A stretch of 39,229 bases of DNA, taken from positions 1 through 39,229 of the forward strand of contig JBQMRN010000011.1 in the NCBI GenBank assembly GCA_052171895.1, written 5' to 3'. Below are positions 39,163 to 39,229 of the stretch, one piece after another; the stretch's first letter is position 1, and each line of letters begins with the position of its first letter. The position numbers and the translations under genes were made by a program. The notes under the pieces are model-generated. The model did no database searches, had not been told where the DNA came from, and was given only the letters and a program-made list of their open reading frames with translations. This DNA comes from Arsenophonus sp052171895 (lineage in GTDB: Bacteria > Pseudomonadota > Gammaproteobacteria > Enterobacterales > Enterobacteriaceae).

Positions 39163-39229
39163 CTGCTGAATATTGTAATCGTAGTGCTGATAATGCATAT
39201 GGTACATAATAAATTTATCACTAAGCTGT

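Larger units (their letters stand above)
36825..39229. repeat. Right terminal inverted repeat (outer arm)
   Basis: Inverted partner of 1-2385. It carries the intact ibpA. If the two window ends are joined, the arms abut with about two bases between them (CACTAAGCTG, TC, CAGCTTAGTG), so the junction would be a near-perfect palindrome. This fits a linear replicon with terminal inverted repeats, or a circle opened exactly at a palindrome centre. Confidence 0.9.

Noticed and set aside
1..39229. tRNA or rRNA genes and CRISPR arrays
   Set aside because: No cloverleaf-like block with TTCGA arm, no rRNA-like sequence, and no regular repeat-spacer pattern was seen. The iterons at 14893-15066 are too few and too short for a CRISPR.

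Overview
The window looks like a heavily decayed, AT-rich accessory replicon (plasmid) of an enterobacterial insect symbiont. What is seen: a small heat-shock gene of the IbpA type with a sigma-32-like promoter, a broken Hha/YmoA gene, two broken RPA-family plasmid replication initiators, broken transposases of the IS256, IS1595 and IS481 families, a broken trimeric autotransporter adhesin (YadA type) in two copies, and almost no intact reading frame longer than 100 codons. Assignment to a heritable symbiont (Arsenophonus, Sodalis-allied, Serratia symbiotica or Hamiltonella-like) is inference from this pattern and not a species call.

Layout. The two ends are inverted copies of each other (about 1-2385 and 36825-39229) and run to the first and last base, so the junction of the two ends is itself a palindrome. 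Inside lies a second, much larger inverted repeat (about 2500-10884 against 21568-29385), about 8 kb per arm, carrying unknown genes, the adhesin, a coiled-coil gene, IS256, an IS1595 element and a second IS256. Between its arms is a single-copy core (10885-21567) with repA1, a nuc-like phospholipase-D nuclease remnant, a ribbon-helix-helix remnant, an iteron origin inside its own inverted repeat, an IS481 remnant, a structured RNA/terminator, the one long intact gene (16721-17701, a secreted CtlX/arginine-deiminase-fold amidinohydrolase), a truncated IS256 and a divergent pair of XRE regulators. The right single-copy segment (29386-36824) has hairpin-rich DNA, an open 170-codon frame of unknown function, a second copy of a 0.7-kb direct repeat, hha, several unknown remnants, and a second repA with a relic origin.

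How it may work. The likely functional genes are few: the secreted amidinohydrolase, one of the two ibpA copies, the ori1 iteron array and perhaps the 30754-31266 frame. Both repA copies are broken, so replication may depend on an initiator supplied from another replicon. Each broken gene in one arm can be compared with its twin in the other arm, so the window records decay after duplication: ibpA has one dead and one intact copy, and poly-G tracts appear in one copy only. The end structure fits either a linear plasmid with terminal inverted repeats or a circle opened at the centre of a palindrome; the sequence alone does not decide.
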